From NCBI GenBank assembly GCA_965208965.1, contig OZ242384.1, positions 5,022,001 through 5,086,000 of the forward strand: 64,000 nucleotides of DNA, in the 5' to 3' direction. Numbering within the stretch: position 1 is the stretch's first letter; the number at the start of each line of letters is the position of its first letter. The notes beneath the pieces were generated by a model. It made no database searches. It was not told the DNA's origin and saw only the letters and a list, made by a program, of their open reading frames with translations. Shown piece after piece: positions 53,365-62,235 of this stretch. The stretch comes from Bin5 sp965208965 (lineage in GTDB: Bacteria; Chloroflexota; Anaerolineae; Caldilineales; Caldilineaceae). The position numbers and the translations under genes were made by a program.

Positions 53365-54774
53365 ATGAACGTAGTAGACTTGATCACAAAAAAGCGAGAC
53401 GGCGGCGAACACAGTGCCGGCGAATTAAGATTCCTGATGGAGGGAATCGTCGCAGGGACAGTCCCCGATTACCAGATCGCTGCCTGGGCTATGGCGGTCT
53501 ATTTTAGGGGAATGACGCCGGAGGAGTCGACCGCTCTTACGCTGGCTATGGCTGACAGCGGAGAGACGCTCGATCTGCGCGCGCTGGCCCGGTCGGAAAA
53601 GCTGATCGTGGACAAGCATTCCAGTGGAGGAGTGGGCGACAAGACGACTTTGACTGTGGGACCGATTGTGGCGGCATGCGGGCTTCCGGTCGGCAAAATG
53701 AGCGGTCGCGGGCTCAGCTTTTCCGGGGGAACGATAGACAAACTGGAAGGCATTCCCGGTTGGAGCGCCAACCTGAGTACGGCCCAGTTCCGCCGTCAGC
53801 TGAAGGAGGTCGGGCTGGTCGTGGCTGCACAGACGGCTTCGCTTGCGCCCGCGGACCAGATTCTCTATGCGTTGCGGGATGTCACCGGCACAGTGCCTAG
53901 CTTGCCCCTTATTGCCGGCAGCATTATGAGCAAAAAGCTGGCTGCCGGCGCCGACGCCATTGTCCTGGACGTTAAGTGCGGACGCGGCGCGTTCATGGAA
54001 CTGCTGCCGGAGGCCAGAGAATTGGCCGAGCTGATGGTTGCAATCGGCAGCGGAGCGGGCCGCCGGGTTACTGCGCTGGTTACGGCGATGGAACAGCCCC
54101 TGGGACGGGCGATTGGCAACATCCTGGAAGTTCGGGAGGCGGTAGAAACGCTGCAGGGAGGTGGACCGGCTGATTTTCAGGAGCTGACACAGGAAGTTGC
54201 GACCGAAATGCTGCTGCTGGGTGACCCGGAACTCCATAGGGAACAGGAGGCCGCGGGCGAAGAGTCCGGGCGCAGGTCTGCCAGGCGCAGGGTTCAAGAG
54301 TCTATCGACTCAGGGGCAGCTTTTGACAAGTTCGTGCAGTTTGTAGCGGCCCAGGGCGGAGATGCAGCCGCGGTCGTAAGCCCGGACCGGTTGGACACTG
54401 CGCCCGCAGTTTTTGAATTGGAGTCGAAGCGCGCCGGCACTGTCAGCCGCTTGGATGCGCGGGCAGTCGGACTTGCCGTAGCGGCGCTGGGGGGCGGCCG
54501 GCAACGTAAGGGGGACGCAATCGACCACCGGGTCGGCGTCGTGTTGGCGTCAAAGGCCGGTAAGCTAGTCCAGGCTGGTGACCTTCTATGTACGGTCCAC
54601 GCGGCCGGCGCGGATGCAGCTCGACTCGCGGCGGATCGGATATTGGACGCTTACAGTTTTCGTGATATGCCGCAGTTGGCCGCAGCTGAACTGGAAGAGG
54701 AGGTCGTTGCAGAGGGGCGTACGGGGCTGGGAAGTCATGAGCAGTCGATAATATTGGACCGGATCACCAGTTGA
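53365..54774 (+). CDS. pdp: Pyrimidine-nucleoside phosphorylase
   Basis: A 469-aa enzyme that cleaves thymidine/uridine with phosphate, salvaging pyrimidines. Family motifs: VDLITKKRDGGEHSAGELRF, DKHSSGGVGDKTTLTVGPIV, GKMSGRGLSFSGGTIDKLEG (signature of thymidine/pyrimidine-nucleoside phosphorylases), LYALRDVTGTVPSLPLIAGS and LDVKCGRGAFM. It is about 30 residues longer than usual, through an Arg/Glu-rich insert near residue 310. The ATG at 53365 starts at the conserved N-terminus; the upstream frame is non-coding in style. It may use nucleosides brought in by the BMP importer. It overlaps the next gene by 11 nt, tail to tail. Confidence 0.93.
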   Translation: MNVVDLITKKRDGGEHSAGELRFLMEGIVAGTVPDYQIAAWAMAVYFRGMTPEESTALTLAMADSGETLDLRALARSEKLIVDKHSSGGVGDKTTLTVGPIVAACGLPVGKMSGRGLSFSGGTIDKLEGIPGWSANLSTAQFRRQLKEVGLVVAAQTASLAPADQILYALRDVTGTVPSLPLIAGSIMSKKLAAGADAIVLDVKCGRGAFMELLPEARELAELMVAIGSGAGRRVTALVTAMEQPLGRAIGNILEVREAVETLQGGGPADFQELTQEVATEMLLLGDPELHREQEAAGEESGRRSARRRVQESIDSGAAFDKFVQFVAAQGGDAAAVVSPDRLDTAPAVFELESKRAGTVSRLDARAVGLAVAALGGGRQRKGDAIDHRVGVVLASKAGKLVQAGDLLCTVHAAGADAARLAADRILDAYSFRDMPQLAAAELEEEVVAEGRTGLGSHEQSIILDRITS

Positions 54775-55972
54775 CGCCTTGCCTTTGCGCCTCCACTGCT
54801 CTGTACATGTTCACGGTTGATTCGGCAATTGTGCCCCAGTTGTAAGAGCGAGTTACCTCCTGAAGCGCACGGACGCGCATGGCCTGTGCCTGGACCGGAT
54901 CCGTGAGGATCTGGTCCACCGCCCAAGCTATACTTTGTGAATCATTGGCCCGCACTGTCAGACCCGTGCGCCTGTGGTCGACAACCTCCGCCAGCCCGCC
55001 GACTTCACTTGCTATAACACTGCATCCGGCGGCCATCGCCTCGAGCGCGACGATCCCAAAAGGTTCATAGAGGCTGGGAAAGATGGCTGCATCCACGCTG
55101 CGATAGAGGCAGTCCCTCGTTTCACTGTCGACAAACCCCAACAGTTCCACGGATTCGCCAATTCCCAACTCATCGACCAGCGGCAGCATCTGCTCGCTGT
55201 TTCTACCTGCCACCAGCAGTCGCACGTCTGGATGTCGCTCGCGAATTGAAGGGAGCGCCTGCAGCAAAACCTGGACACCCTTTTCCGGCGTGATGCGTCC
55301 GATATAGAACAGCAGTCTTTCGCCGTTAGGTGCGAATCTGCCCTTCAGTTCCCGAACGCGTTCCTCTGAACAGGTCTCGAATGGCGCAACGTCAACACCG
55401 TTCGGAATCAAGGTGACCTTGTCGAGAGGGACGTCGAAGAATCTGCGCAGCTCGCCGGCCATGTAAGAGCTGCAGACGATGAGCCGCCAGGACTCGAAGC
55501 AAACCTGCCACTCCAGTTGATTGATATTGTGGCTGGTCTCACTGGGCAGGTGTGAATGGTGTCTTCCTCTTTCGGTAGCATGGATGGTCGTAACTAAAGG
55601 GATCTTCCAGGTATGCTTCAGTTCGATGCCGGCTGATGCTGTCAACCAATCGTGTACGTGGATCAGCGAATAGGGGACGCTGTCATGTAGCTCCCTTGCC
55701 TTGGCTACAAGGTAGCGGTTATTGTCCACAACGCTGTTGAAGAGGTCCAGGGGATTTGCCAAGGGCATTTCCACGCGGTGGACCGTCACGGACTTCGACA
55801 GTTCTTCGAAGAGAGGCGCGTTCCCGCTGTGGGGCGTTAGCAGGTCCAGTTGAAGGGGAGTCGTGACCTCGTCGGGAAGGGCAAGGAATGCCTGCACCAG
55901 TTCCGACACATGTTTGCCTATCCCGCCAACGACATTCGGGGGGTACTCCCAGGAAATAAAGAGAAGGCGCAT
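54764..55972 (-). CDS. GT4 glycosyltransferase (glycogen/starch synthase-like)
   Basis: A 402-aa GT-B glycosyltransferase. The N-terminus FISWEYPPNVVGGIGKHVSE is typical of glycogen-synthase-like and related GT4 enzymes. VHDWLTASAGIELKHTWKIP and IPNGVDVAPF follow. The donor-binding half has YIGRITPEKGVQVLLQALP and EPFGIVALEAMAAGCSVIAS with the E-x7-E motif. It could build glycogen, a glycolipid or a surface polysaccharide; the acceptor cannot be told. Confidence 0.88.
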   Translation of the reverse strand: MRLLFISWEYPPNVVGGIGKHVSELVQAFLALPDEVTTPLQLDLLTPHSGNAPLFEELSKSVTVHRVEMPLANPLDLFNSVVDNNRYLVAKARELHDSVPYSLIHVHDWLTASAGIELKHTWKIPLVTTIHATERGRHHSHLPSETSHNINQLEWQVCFESWRLIVCSSYMAGELRRFFDVPLDKVTLIPNGVDVAPFETCSEERVRELKGRFAPNGERLLFYIGRITPEKGVQVLLQALPSIRERHPDVRLLVAGRNSEQMLPLVDELGIGESVELLGFVDSETRDCLYRSVDAAIFPSLYEPFGIVALEAMAAGCSVIASEVGGLAEVVDHRRTGLTVRANDSQSIAWAVDQILTDPVQAQAMRVRALQEVTRSYNWGTIAESTVNMYRAVEAQRQGVNW

Positions 55973-56038
55973 TTGTAGTTCTGCTGTGGATACATATTGG
56001 CTGACGCGTGTCGGACTGCCATCATAGCCGCACGCGCC

Positions 56039-57088
56039 TTAGGGGAACGGTACGATCTCCGCCAGTTCGCTTGTGCCCTCACGGTCGACGGTAAAGATTG
56101 CTATTTCCTGTACATTCGAGCGAACAACATCACCGGAAATCTGTTGCAGGGCCCGCCGGGTGGCATGGTAGACCGCAAAGGCTGTCGGCGCGGCGTCAGG
56201 GTGTTTTGCTGCCCATTCTTTGAAGTTTTTTCCGACTTCTCCTGGCGCGACCACCCAGTAAATGGGACCGGGCGGTGTCCCGTTCAGCCGTTCCGACAGG
56301 AGGGAAAGGAAGATTGGATCGCCTGCTACGGCGGTAGTCCAGAAGGGAACTGTGCGACCTTGCAATCGCAGACGGCCTAGAAACGCCGCGCCCTCCGGGG
56401 CGCTTCCAAGCCATAGCGCGCCATCCGCTGACGCGGCGCCAGACTCACCTTCGATTATCGTTACCCTCTTGCCGGTGCTGGAGGTCAACTCCTCTTCAGA
56501 AAACAGCGGCCAGCCGGAGTCCAGGCCTGCAATCACAATGTTCTGCCCTGGCATATTGAGGATGATTGCCCTGACCAGCGCCCATGCCGTCTCTTCCGTG
56601 GCCGGCGTTGTCGGCGGACGCCAGTCTACGTCCGAACCGGCCATGACGTCGGCTACCGCAAAGACCTGCCGCGCCTGCAAGGGCCCGATTACGGCCGCGA
56701 CACTATCGTCGCGGAGCAGTTTTGCAGCAGCGCGGCGGGCCTGGGCCGGATCGGCTGAAGTATCTAACGCGAGGGGCAGTGCCTCGAATTCATCCAGCGG
56801 ATAGTCCGCCAGTGCAGCGCGCATGGCAGAAAGAGCTTCGTATCCACTCTCTCGATGCAGTCCTTCGAAGGGAGCCAGAAGCCCGATCTTCACAACGGGC
56901 CGCATGGGAGAGCAGGACAAAAGAAACAGGGAAATTAAGAGACAGTAGACGCCGCGAGCCGCCAGTAGAGCGCGGCCAATCTTATCATAAAGCGTGTCCG
57001 GCGCGGAATCTTCAACACGCAAGGTTTCTTCGCCTGAACGCAGAACTGGATACCGGCAATTGCGCAGTCCTACTACTGTCTTTGCCAT
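56039..57088 (-). CDS. Periplasmic-binding-fold lipoprotein
   Basis: A ~349-aa protein with a hydrophobic segment and lipobox (LLISLFLLSC) preceded by an unusually long ~45-residue leader, so the true start may be further in. The body looks like a type-1 periplasmic-binding fold: VKIGLLAPFEGLHRESGYEA, AAKLLRDDSVAAVIGPLQAR and NIVIAGLDSGWPLFSEEEL. This resembles branched-chain amino-acid-binding proteins or LpoA-like proteins. No transporter genes are adjacent; it follows mltG by 14 nt, which hints at a cell-wall link. That link is inference. Confidence 0.7.
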   Translation of the reverse strand: MAKTVVGLRNCRYPVLRSGEETLRVEDSAPDTLYDKIGRALLAARGVYCLLISLFLLSCSPMRPVVKIGLLAPFEGLHRESGYEALSAMRAALADYPLDEFEALPLALDTSADPAQARRAAAKLLRDDSVAAVIGPLQARQVFAVADVMAGSDVDWRPPTTPATEETAWALVRAIILNMPGQNIVIAGLDSGWPLFSEEELTSSTGKRVTIIEGESGAASADGALWLGSAPEGAAFLGRLRLQGRTVPFWTTAVAGDPIFLSLLSERLNGTPPGPIYWVVAPGEVGKNFKEWAAKHPDAAPTAFAVYHATRRALQQISGDVVRSNVQEIAIFTVDREGTSELAEIVPFP

Positions 57089-57102
57089 ACCCAACTGCCC
57101 GA

Positions 57103-58248
57103 TCAGGGCTGATAACCGTAGATTGACAGATTCTGCCTGTGTTCTGCCAGTGTCTGGGCGAAGACATGGCGCCCTTCCTCACCGGTAGCAAGGAAAAAGC
57201 AGTAGGTCGTCTGACTTGGGTTCTTGGTTGCTTCAATTGCTCGCAGGCCGGGACTGGAGATTGGGCCGGGCGGCAGCCCTAGATGCAGGTAGGTATTGTA
57301 GAGGCTTTCCACTTGAGCGTACTCTTCAATGGTCTGTGGCTTCCACCACCAGTTGCCTGTCGTGCCTTTTGCGTACTGCACAGTCGGGTCGGCCTGCAAG
57401 TAGGTTCCCCCAACATCAGGACATCTGCTGTTAAGCCGGTTCAGGTAGACACTTGCGATCAGGGGCCGTTCATCATCTTGAACGGCCTCCCTCTCTACGA
57501 CCGAAGCCAGCGTAATCAGTTCATGGCCGCTCATCCCGCTGCTTCCACTGCTCAAACCATCTGCGCCAAGCCTGTTCCCGAAGTTCTCCAGCATGGAAGC
57601 CAGGATAATCTCAGGTCCACTCGCATTGACGGGAAAACGGTAGGTGTCGGGGAATAGATAGCCTTCCAAAGATGCGCCGGCAGGCAGATTGCTCAGAAAC
57701 TCGTAGTCTGCCACCAGGTCCAGGCTGTGGGGCTGGCGTACGGCGGTCAGGAATCGCTCGCTGTCGATTACGAGGTTTGCCGCCAGCCGCTCCGCGATTT
57801 CTTCCGCACGAAAGCCTTCGGGAATCGTTACGGGCACCTCTTCAAAGCGGGCCTGCTGCAGTTCATTCGCAATCTCGGGAATTGTCATCGACTCAGCCAG
57901 CATGAAGTGGCCTGCCTCGATGTTTCGTTCCAGCCCTTCCACACGCAGATACAGGTTGAAGAGGTCCGCATCGCGAATGAAACCGGCTGCGGCGAGTCGA
58001 GCGGCAATAAAGCGGGCCGGCTCACCGGGTTTGATGGCAAAGGGCCGCGGACGCGGATCGGCGCTGGCAGGAATAGCCAGCTGCTCTTCCCGATACCGCA
58101 GCATCAGCCCCAGAATGTAGGCCTCGATGTTCTCCGGGGTCAGCGCATCCTCGCCTTCGTCCGGGTCTATCAGCGCCTCTGACTGCCGCTCTACCGCCAG
58201 GAACTGCTCCGTCAAGTGGGCGCGCAACACGGTGCCCGCCCCCCACAA
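57103..58248 (-). CDS. mltG: Endolytic transglycosylase MltG (YceG-like)
   Basis: A cell-wall enzyme that cuts nascent peptidoglycan strands. LysM-like region (GEPARFIAARLAAAGFIRDA), then VTIPEGFRAEEIAERLAA, LEGYLFPDTYRFPVNAS, catalytic ITLASVVEREAVQDDERPLI (Glu), VYLNRLNSRCP, LQADPTVQYAKG and YNTYLHLGLPPGPISSPGLR. The TTG at 58248 gives 381 aa but cuts the membrane anchor. The frame stays open upstream with NLIRASFLILVILVLW, and a CTG at 58293 lies 9 nt after AAGGAG, so the real start is probably that CTG. Confidence 0.9.
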   Translation of the reverse strand: MWGAGTVLRAHLTEQFLAVERQSEALIDPDEGEDALTPENIEAYILGLMLRYREEQLAIPASADPRPRPFAIKPGEPARFIAARLAAAGFIRDADLFNLYLRVEGLERNIEAGHFMLAESMTIPEIANELQQARFEEVPVTIPEGFRAEEIAERLAANLVIDSERFLTAVRQPHSLDLVADYEFLSNLPAGASLEGYLFPDTYRFPVNASGPEIILASMLENFGNRLGADGLSSGSSGMSGHELITLASVVEREAVQDDERPLIASVYLNRLNSRCPDVGGTYLQADPTVQYAKGTTGNWWWKPQTIEEYAQVESLYNTYLHLGLPPGPISSPGLRAIEATKNPSQTTYCFFLATGEEGRHVFAQTLAEHRQNLSIYGYQP

Positions 58249-58648
58249 TACCAGGATAACCAGTATCAGGAAGGAAGCCCGGATCAGATTCAGGAGCAGC
58301 GGCTCCTTTTTTGCCTCACTGCTGGACTGGTGAGCTATGATTAGCCTCTGTACGGTAGGGCTGCCGGAACATGGGACATGCGAGGCCCCGCTTCGAGCTA
58401 TTTCGGCAACCCGCCAATTGTAACACCTGGCTGACCCAGGAACAACGCGCGAGACATTGCGGCTTCGACATTTGCTTTGTTCCGTACACGAATGTCTGAT
58501 ATTCTAGGGTCAACGTTGCTCGGTCGCACATTGGTTCCGGACGGAGCAGAAAGGGCCGGCATTGCGGGGCCGGTTGCCGGTCAATGTCTCGTGCCCAATC
58601 GGTAACGTGCCACTCCTTTCATCGGGCCTCCGCAGGTACTGCACTCTC
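58249..58648. other. Divergent intergenic region of mltG and the Amt-like gene
   Basis: The first ~45 nt probably code for the MltG membrane anchor (see mltG). The rest holds no reading frame I can support and no clear promoter pair; both genes read away from it. Confidence 0.4.
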
Positions 58649-60133
58649 ATGGACAGTTCACTTCTCTGGAATCTGACAGCCGCCGGCCTGGCCTTTCTCC
58701 TGCCAGCCGGACTACTGCTTGTTGCCGCTTCAGGCATGAGTGCACTGCGGGCATGGGACGCCGCATTGGGAGGCCTGGCAGCCTTCTGTCTGGCGGGGTT
58801 GGGGTATTGGGCGGCCGGCTTTGCGTTTCAGTTCGGGAGCGTCGGTTTTCTCTATACTGACCACCCTGAGCTGGCCGGATTGCTGCGGGGCTGGAGCCCG
58901 CTTCCCGAAGGCTGGGGAGTCGGCTGGATCGCGGCAGGCCTTGATGGGTGGTTCTTAACCGGCCCGGCGGCGACGCCTGCTGCAATGGGTCTCTTTCTTG
59001 CCCATGTGCCCTGGGCCATGACCGCCGCCTTGCTGCCGGTAATGGCGCTGCGAGGGCGGGCGCCGGCCCTGGCCACTCTGATCATTGCACTGGTAGTTGG
59101 CGCCGTCGTCTATCCGCTGGCCGGCAATTGGGTCCAGGGAGGGGGCTGGCTGGCCGCTCTGGGGAGCAACGTCGGTCTCGGACACGGATTGGTAGATTAC
59201 GGGGGCGGAGGCACAGTCTTTCTTGTATCGGCATTCGTTTCGCTGGCCGCTTTGCTGGTATGGCCGCCGCGGAGGAACTCTCAGGAGACCGAGGATAGTT
59301 CTGAGCTGCCGTCTGTCCACCTGCCGCTGCTCGCGGTCGTGGGCTCCCTGTTGGTGATGGGAGGTGTACTGGCCTGGGTATGGTCCAGCCCCGTTCAACA
59401 GCCGGGGACGAATCCCTACACGGCCATGCGAACCGCCGTCAACGGCCTGCTTTACGCTGCCGGCGGTGTGACAGTCCCCTTGCTGTACACCTGGTTCGTG
59501 ACCGGTACCAATGATCCGGGGATGAGTGCACGAGGGCTTGTGGCAGGTGTCGTCGCCGGCCTGGCCGCGGGGCCTTTTCCGGGGCACGGCGGCGCCTTGC
59601 TGACCGGGCTGCTCGCCGGAGGCAGTGTGCCATTTGTGACCTTCGCCCTCCAGAGAGCATTCCGCCTTGACGACGGCGCCGGCATTTTTGCCGTAGCTGG
59701 CATTCCCGCCGCAATCGGACTGATGTGTGTGGGCATATTTGCCGACGGCGCGGCGGGCGCCGGTTGGCAGCAGGTCGGCGCTGGCAGCTACTTGGGCGTT
59801 TCCGGGCAGGGAGTTACCGGTCTGCTGGCTGCCCCTGGCTTTCGAGGTGACTTTCTCAGTCAGACACAGGCCCAGATCATTGGTATCGCAGCTTTGGGGC
59901 TCTGGGGATTTGTCGGCGGCAGCATCATTTGCGTGCCATTGGGCCTGTTCATTTACGGCTTCGGAAGAGCGGTCCAGCGTGATGAAAATGTGACGCGCCT
60001 AAACGCGGCCCGAGGTAGAGAGCAGTACCGGGCCGAAGCTGTGAGACAGGCGCCGGAGGATGTACAGTATACACAGGAGATGCCCGCGCGGGCGGCGGCA
60101 GAGATGCCGGCGGAAGAACCACGCTTTCGGTAA
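58649..60133 (+). CDS. Ammonium-transporter-family protein lacking the twin pore histidines
   Basis: A 494-aa membrane protein with about 11 helices and recognisable Amt/Rh layout: QFGSVGFLYT near 61-70, GLVDYGGGGTVFLVS at 180-194, and FRLDDGAGIFAVAGIPAAIG at 338-357. The Asp of the D-F/Y-G-G motif is kept (Asp183), but the two histidines that line the pore in AmtB (168 and 318) fall on Phe191 and Ala350. Transport of ammonium by the usual mechanism is therefore doubtful; it may be a sensor or carry something else. The ATG at 58649 starts the first helix. The C-terminal ~60 residues are a charged tail. Confidence 0.75.
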   Translation: MDSSLLWNLTAAGLAFLLPAGLLLVAASGMSALRAWDAALGGLAAFCLAGLGYWAAGFAFQFGSVGFLYTDHPELAGLLRGWSPLPEGWGVGWIAAGLDGWFLTGPAATPAAMGLFLAHVPWAMTAALLPVMALRGRAPALATLIIALVVGAVVYPLAGNWVQGGGWLAALGSNVGLGHGLVDYGGGGTVFLVSAFVSLAALLVWPPRRNSQETEDSSELPSVHLPLLAVVGSLLVMGGVLAWVWSSPVQQPGTNPYTAMRTAVNGLLYAAGGVTVPLLYTWFVTGTNDPGMSARGLVAGVVAGLAAGPFPGHGGALLTGLLAGGSVPFVTFALQRAFRLDDGAGIFAVAGIPAAIGLMCVGIFADGAAGAGWQQVGAGSYLGVSGQGVTGLLAAPGFRGDFLSQTQAQIIGIAALGLWGFVGGSIICVPLGLFIYGFGRAVQRDENVTRLNAARGREQYRAEAVRQAPEDVQYTQEMPARAAAEMPAEEPRFR

Positions 60134-60138
60134 GAATG

Positions 60139-60744
60139 TCACGCCTTGTTGGTCAGTGCACAGGTTGCTAGATTGAAATACTGTGCACCGCCCCGGCCCA
60201 GGACGCTGCGAATGAAATGCAGTTCCCCCACGCTCCAGTCAGTCCCGGCTTGAAATAGATCCTCTTCCGCTATGCGGCGCAGTTGTTCCGAGGTCGCGCG
60301 CAGCGCGGGCCGCGGCACATTGCGAACAGTGCGCGCCAAGGTTATGTGGGGTGAAAAACTGTTCCTTTCCGGCGCGAAGCCCACTCTCCGGGCCAGGGAT
60401 TCAACGTCGGCCTGCAACGCCTGAAGCGCCTCCGATTCACTCCTGATTCCCACCCACAGGACGCGCAAATTGGACCATGAACGGAAACAGCCGAGGCGGG
60501 ACAGAGCCAGTGTAAATGGTGCGTGTCCGGCAGCAATGTTCGCTAGTCCATCCTGCAGGAAATCGCGCCGGCCTGTCTCAGTCTCGCCCAGAAAGCGCAA
60601 AGTAAGATGTAGGTTATCGGTGTTCGTCCATCGCAGCACGGACGGTCTTTCGCGCAGTGCTGGAAGCTCTCGCAAGCGGTCTTGCCCTGCCCGCAGCAGT
60701 TTCTTCACGTCGTGGGGAATCTCTATCGCGACAAAGGTGCGCAT
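60139..60744 (-). CDS. thpR: RNA 2',3'-cyclic phosphodiesterase
   Basis: A 201-aa 2H phosphoesterase of the LigT/ThpR family. The two HxT/S motifs are clear: DNLHLTLRFLGETE and NSFSPHITLARTVR. Typical start RTFVAIEIPHDVKKLL. The ATG at 60744 is preferred to a GTG at 60753, which is only 2 nt from the ribosome binding site (AGGGGGG). It opens 2',3'-cyclic RNA ends; the physiological role is unclear. It converges on the Amt-like gene with a 5-nt gap. Confidence 0.92.
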   Translation of the reverse strand: MRTFVAIEIPHDVKKLLRAGQDRLRELPALRERPSVLRWTNTDNLHLTLRFLGETETGRRDFLQDGLANIAAGHAPFTLALSRLGCFRSWSNLRVLWVGIRSESEALQALQADVESLARRVGFAPERNSFSPHITLARTVRNVPRPALRATSEQLRRIAEEDLFQAGTDWSVGELHFIRSVLGRGGAQYFNLATCALTNKA

Positions 60745-60787
60745 AATTGGCACTCCCCCCCTGCGGTCATGACGGGCGAGCGGCCGG

Positions 60788-61492
60788 CTAGCGTAGCAGT
60801 TCCCGCAAATCTGCGACGAGGGTCTCGGCCGTCACGTCTGCGCTGAATAAGGCTCGCCAGTTACCCTCGGAGTCGATGAGAAATATACGCGAGGTATGGT
60901 CGAGCAGATAGTACTCATCGTCAAGGCTATGGCCTTCGGCCGCGCCGGTGTACAGCCCGTAAGCCTGTTTGAGGGCCTCAAGTTCGGAATCAGGAATGCG
61001 AACGCCGAAGAACCGGGGATCAAAGGCATGGATGTAAGGCTCTAGGCGTGCGAGGCTGTCCCGCTGCGGATCTACCGAAACGAATACAACCTTGAGGTCC
61101 GCCGCCAGGTCAGGCGCTTCCCTTTCCAGGGCTTCTTGGGCTGCGGCCAGTTCCATCATGGTCAGCGGACAGATATCGGGGCAGAAAGTGTAGCCGAAAA
61201 AGAGAAGGACTGGGTCGCCGGTCAGTTCGGCGAGGTCGAAGGACGCGCCGTCATAATTCTGCCCGCGAATTGGCGCGGCCGGCCTGGCCTCTTCGAATAC
61301 GGTTCCCGTGAACTCATGTCGGCCGCATGCAGCGCCGAGTAGCACAATTAGACACAGAACCACAGGTCTGGCGAGGCGGCGTCGCGCCTGGTGATGTCCC
61401 GCCCTGACGGTGCGCCTCACGCTCTTCAATTGACCGATAAAAAAGATAGGTGGCCCTTCTCCTTTCCGGATTCGCCTTGTCGTCCTACTCAT
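60788..61492 (-). CDS. Sco1/SenC-family copper chaperone lipoprotein
   Basis: A ~234-aa thioredoxin-fold protein that delivers copper to cytochrome oxidase. The membrane signal with lipobox LIVLLGAAC is followed by LLFFGYTFCPDICPLTMME (copper CxxxC), VFVSVDPQRDSLARL and YLLDHTSRIFLID (third ligand His). Upstream frame exists beyond 61492 but carries no family sequence; an alternative GTG at 61420 would give a shorter, normal-length leader. Supports aerobic respiration together with CtaG. Confidence 0.92.
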   Translation of the reverse strand: MSRTTRRIRKGEGPPIFFIGQLKSVRRTVRAGHHQARRRLARPVVLCLIVLLGAACGRHEFTGTVFEEARPAAPIRGQNYDGASFDLAELTGDPVLLFFGYTFCPDICPLTMMELAAAQEALEREAPDLAADLKVVFVSVDPQRDSLARLEPYIHAFDPRFFGVRIPDSELEALKQAYGLYTGAAEGHSLDDEYYLLDHTSRIFLIDSEGNWRALFSADVTAETLVADLRELLR

Positions 61493-61669
61493 ACCCGAAT
61501 GAGACGCCTTGAGGAGGTCTGTAGCTTTCCGCCTTATGACCTTACTTCGCCGGCCGGGAAGGAGGCGCCCCCCTGGCCGCGGCTGGCCTGAATTGCAGCT
61601 TGCCAATTCTATCACACCCCTTTTTTCACGAACATACTGCTCTTCACGAACATGCGCCCATTTGATCGG

Positions 61670-61693
61670 GTGCAGTTCAAAATGGGGGTGAGC
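61670..61693 (+). repeat. Dispersed 24-28 nt repeat, copy E
   Basis: GTGCAGTTCAAAATGGGGGT then GAGC. Preceded by GATCGG, as the inverted copy F is preceded by GATCAGATGG, so the match extends slightly to the left. Confidence 0.5.
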
Positions 61694-62011
61694 TCTCGCA
61701 AACCTGTGCCAGCGACTGGACCATGGCCGGTCCGTAAACGACTTTGAGGCGGCAGAAGCGCCGCCTCCGCCTTCCCCTCAATCTACGGTAGGGGCAGCCT
61801 TGTGCCTGCCCTCCCGGCCCAGCCCCGCCGTCTCTGACCACAGACCGCTGCCGTTCCACTGACCTCTAACCACTGCCGTTCCGCCATGTGCCTGCCCTCC
61901 GCCCCCAACTGATGGCCCTCCCTGCAAGGCCAGGCCGTGCCCCTGCCCTGCGCCTCTCCGATTTCCTGTAAACGGTTCCACCTACCCTCGCCGCTGGTTC
62001 CCCGACAGTCT

Positions 62012-62037
62012 GTTCCCGCCCCAAATCTGAACTGCAC
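62012..62037 (-). repeat. Dispersed 24-28 nt repeat, copy F
   Basis: Minus strand reads GTGCAGTTCAGATTTGGGGC then GGGAAC. It is inverted relative to copy E. Confidence 0.5.
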
Positions 62038-62235
62038 CCATCTGATCCTCGGCGGCACTGGCCGTTTTAGTGGTCTTGAACGGAGGAGAAAATCAGCTTG
62101 TTTAGCCAGATTCCGGCAGGCCGATTATCTCGCGAAAATTGACGAAACACCTGCCCCGTGCTAATGTTCTGTACTGGTGCAATTAGTGCTTTTCGCGCGT
62201 GCTATGCGAATGTTCTGAGATGGGAGCGGACTTAG

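Larger units (their letters stand above)
61493..62235. other. Gene-free region before glyA with two inverted repeat copies
   Basis: About 740 nt with no supportable gene. It carries copies E and F of the dispersed repeat facing each other 370 nt apart, with Cys/Pro-codon-like C-rich sequence between them. The pair might bound a small non-autonomous element, but no transposase ends are obvious. Confidence 0.45.

Noticed and set aside
61694..62011. A complete small mobile element bounded by the inverted copies E and F
   Set aside because: No transposase, no target duplication, and the same repeat occurs singly elsewhere, so the pairing may be chance.
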